From Ignavibacteriales bacterium (GTDB lineage Bacteria; Bacteroidota; Ignavibacteria; Ignavibacteriales; Ignavibacteriaceae): a stretch of 6,943 bases of DNA. Made by a program: the position numbers and the translations under genes. How positions within the stretch are numbered: position 1 is the first letter of the stretch; each line of letters opens with the position of its first letter. The notes under the pieces were generated by a model. The model was not told the DNA's origin. It searched no databases and saw nothing but the letters and a program-made list of their open reading frames with translations. This document shows positions 6,085-6,943 of this stretch, one piece after another. The stretch spans positions 1 to 6,943 of the forward strand of contig DAIEML010000125.1 in NCBI GenBank assembly GCA_027349615.1, given 5' to 3'.

Positions 6085-6309
6085 CAGATAAAATAATTGG
6101 AAATAATCATTTGAAATATAATTTATTCCAAACAATATAACACTCTAATAATTTCTGAAAGTTAAAATTATTTTCTAAATATTAAATTTTCTGGTAATTA
6201 AGTCTAATTCTATCTAATTTGATCATAAAGATTTTAAATAATAGGCAAACTTTTAAAATTTGAAATAATTCTCTTCTTTTAATTTTTTAATAATCTTTAA
6301 GGGATTTCT
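6085..6309. other. Divergent AT-rich spacer with no clear promoter
   Basis: This 225-bp stretch must hold the promoters for the five-gene minus-strand run and for the plus-strand DUF6263-like gene. I could not find a convincing -35/-10 pair or a Bacteroidota-type TAnnTTTG element on either strand. The only notable pattern is the direct repeat TCTAATT at 6203-6209 and 6213-6219, with a further TCTAAT at 6144-6149. The plus-strand Shine-Dalgarno AAGGG lies at 6299-6303. Confidence 0.5.
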
Positions 6310-6943
6310 ATGAAAACTTTATCGCTGAAAATCATTTTTATAATCGGAATTTCTTTTGTATTCACAACGAATATCCTATCTCAGGAAGCTTATAATCTTC
6401 ATTATAAATTTTCAAAAGGAAAAGCTTATTTATATAAAAACTATACTGACCTTAATTCAACTCAAGAAGTGATGGGACAGAAGATGAAATTTAATACAAA
6501 TTCGCAAAGCGTAATTAGATTTCATGTAAATAATGTTGCTGATAACGGCGATGCTGATATGACTATTTCATTCGATTCTCTAACAGTAAAAACTTATATG
6601 ATGGGAAGAGATACAACTCTTGATCTTTCTAGTTTGATTGGGAAAAGAGCTAAGGCAACTGTTACTTCTTTAGGCAAAGTAGAAAATTATGAGATGATTG
6701 ATTCCGTTGATGAAAAATATAAAATGGTTTCTATTTCAAATCAGGTTAGTCAATTTTTTGCTCAGCTTGCAGGGACACAAATAAAAGAAGGTGAAACTTG
6801 GAACAGCAATAGGGTTGATACTATTAAAACTATGGGAAGCTCAATAATAGATACGACTAATTTTGTTTATACTCTTGCTGGTAAGGAAACAAAACTTGGG
6901 CATGAATGTTTCAAAATTCCTTTTACTACAAATTTAACAATGC
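6310..6943 (+). CDS. DUF6263-like secreted protein, N-terminal part
   Basis: Partial gene: 211 complete codons from the ATG at 6310, open to the right edge. AAGGG (6299-6303) lies 6 nt before the start. Residues 1-24 form a signal peptide (MKTLSLK, Ile/Phe core, ILS before Gln25). The mature part matches the layout of the DUF6263 family of Bacteroidota exported proteins: YNLHYKFSKGKAYLYKNYTDL (28-48), then EVMGQKMKFNTNSQSVIRFHV (53-73), DADMTISFDSLTVK (81-94), a segment with LGKVENYEMID (121-131), and KEGETWNSNRVDT (159-171), the characteristic 'G(D/E)xW' strand before the final beta segments with GHECFKIPFTT (197-207). The family has no established function; it is predicted to be periplasmic or outer-membrane associated and mostly beta. 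It is transcribed away from the T9SS plug cluster and shares its intergenic region. Confidence 0.85.
   Translation, partial: MKTLSLKIIFIIGISFVFTTNILSQEAYNLHYKFSKGKAYLYKNYTDLNSTQEVMGQKMKFNTNSQSVIRFHVNNVADNGDADMTISFDSLTVKTYMMGRDTTLDLSSLIGKRAKATVTSLGKVENYEMIDSVDEKYKMVSISNQVSQFFAQLAGTQIKEGETWNSNRVDTIKTMGSSIIDTTNFVYTLAGKETKLGHECFKIPFTTNLTM

Noticed and set aside
6085..6135. TTG at 6135 as start of the calcium-loop protein (253 residues).
   Set aside because: The added 17 residues are not a signal peptide and would bury the real one that begins at ATG 6084.

Overview
The window is AT-rich bacterial DNA that most likely comes from the Bacteroidota/Ignavibacteriota (FCB) group. The main reasons are a recognisable type IX secretion system (T9SS) plug protein of the DUF5103 family, a DUF6263-type secreted protein, and several short lipoproteins or signal-peptide proteins with little similarity to proteobacterial ones. 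Clear Shine-Dalgarno sequences (AAAGGAG-like) precede several genes. These fit Ignavibacteria-like lineages better than classical Bacteroidia, which often lack them. That placement is an inference.

Layout, left to right. (1) 1-606, minus: N-terminal 202 codons of a ROK-family sugar kinase with a complete Zn-binding motif, cut by the left edge. (2) 607-857: spacer holding its probable promoter and a good minus-strand intrinsic terminator (745-789) for the next gene. (3) 858-1397, minus: a single-gene lipoprotein unit of unknown function. (4) 1398-1877: about 480 bp without a gene, between divergent genes; its right end holds a perfect 9-bp inverted repeat just upstream of an extended -10 promoter. 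(5) 1878-2258, plus: a one-helix membrane protein with an Asn-rich tail. (6) 2275-6084, minus: a tight five-gene run. In transcription order it encodes a secreted protein with a calcium-type DxDGDG loop, a 79-aa small beta-barrel (Sm-like?) protein, the T9SS plug, a Gfo/Idh/MocA dehydrogenase resembling UDP-GlcNAc 3-dehydrogenase (GnnA), and an LEA-2-like lipoprotein. (7) 6085-6309: AT-rich divergent spacer. (8) 6310-6943, plus: start of a DUF6263-like secreted protein, cut by the right edge.

The five-gene run is the main point of interest. Gaps are 10 bp, 14 bp, 1 bp and a 4-bp ATGA overlap, so the genes are probably co-transcribed and partly translationally coupled. Four of the five products look destined for the envelope or for envelope-sugar metabolism. 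A T9SS gate component sits one base away from a dehydrogenase of a type that makes 3-amino sugars. This suggests, without proving, a link between protein export and synthesis of a lipid A or LPS amino sugar. Start codons were revised in three places: the plug starts at TTG and has no other Met, the dehydrogenase more likely starts at ATG 3878 than GTG 3887, and the calcium-loop protein at ATG 6084 rather than TTG 6135. No RNA genes, CRISPR arrays, insertion sequences or phage genes were seen.
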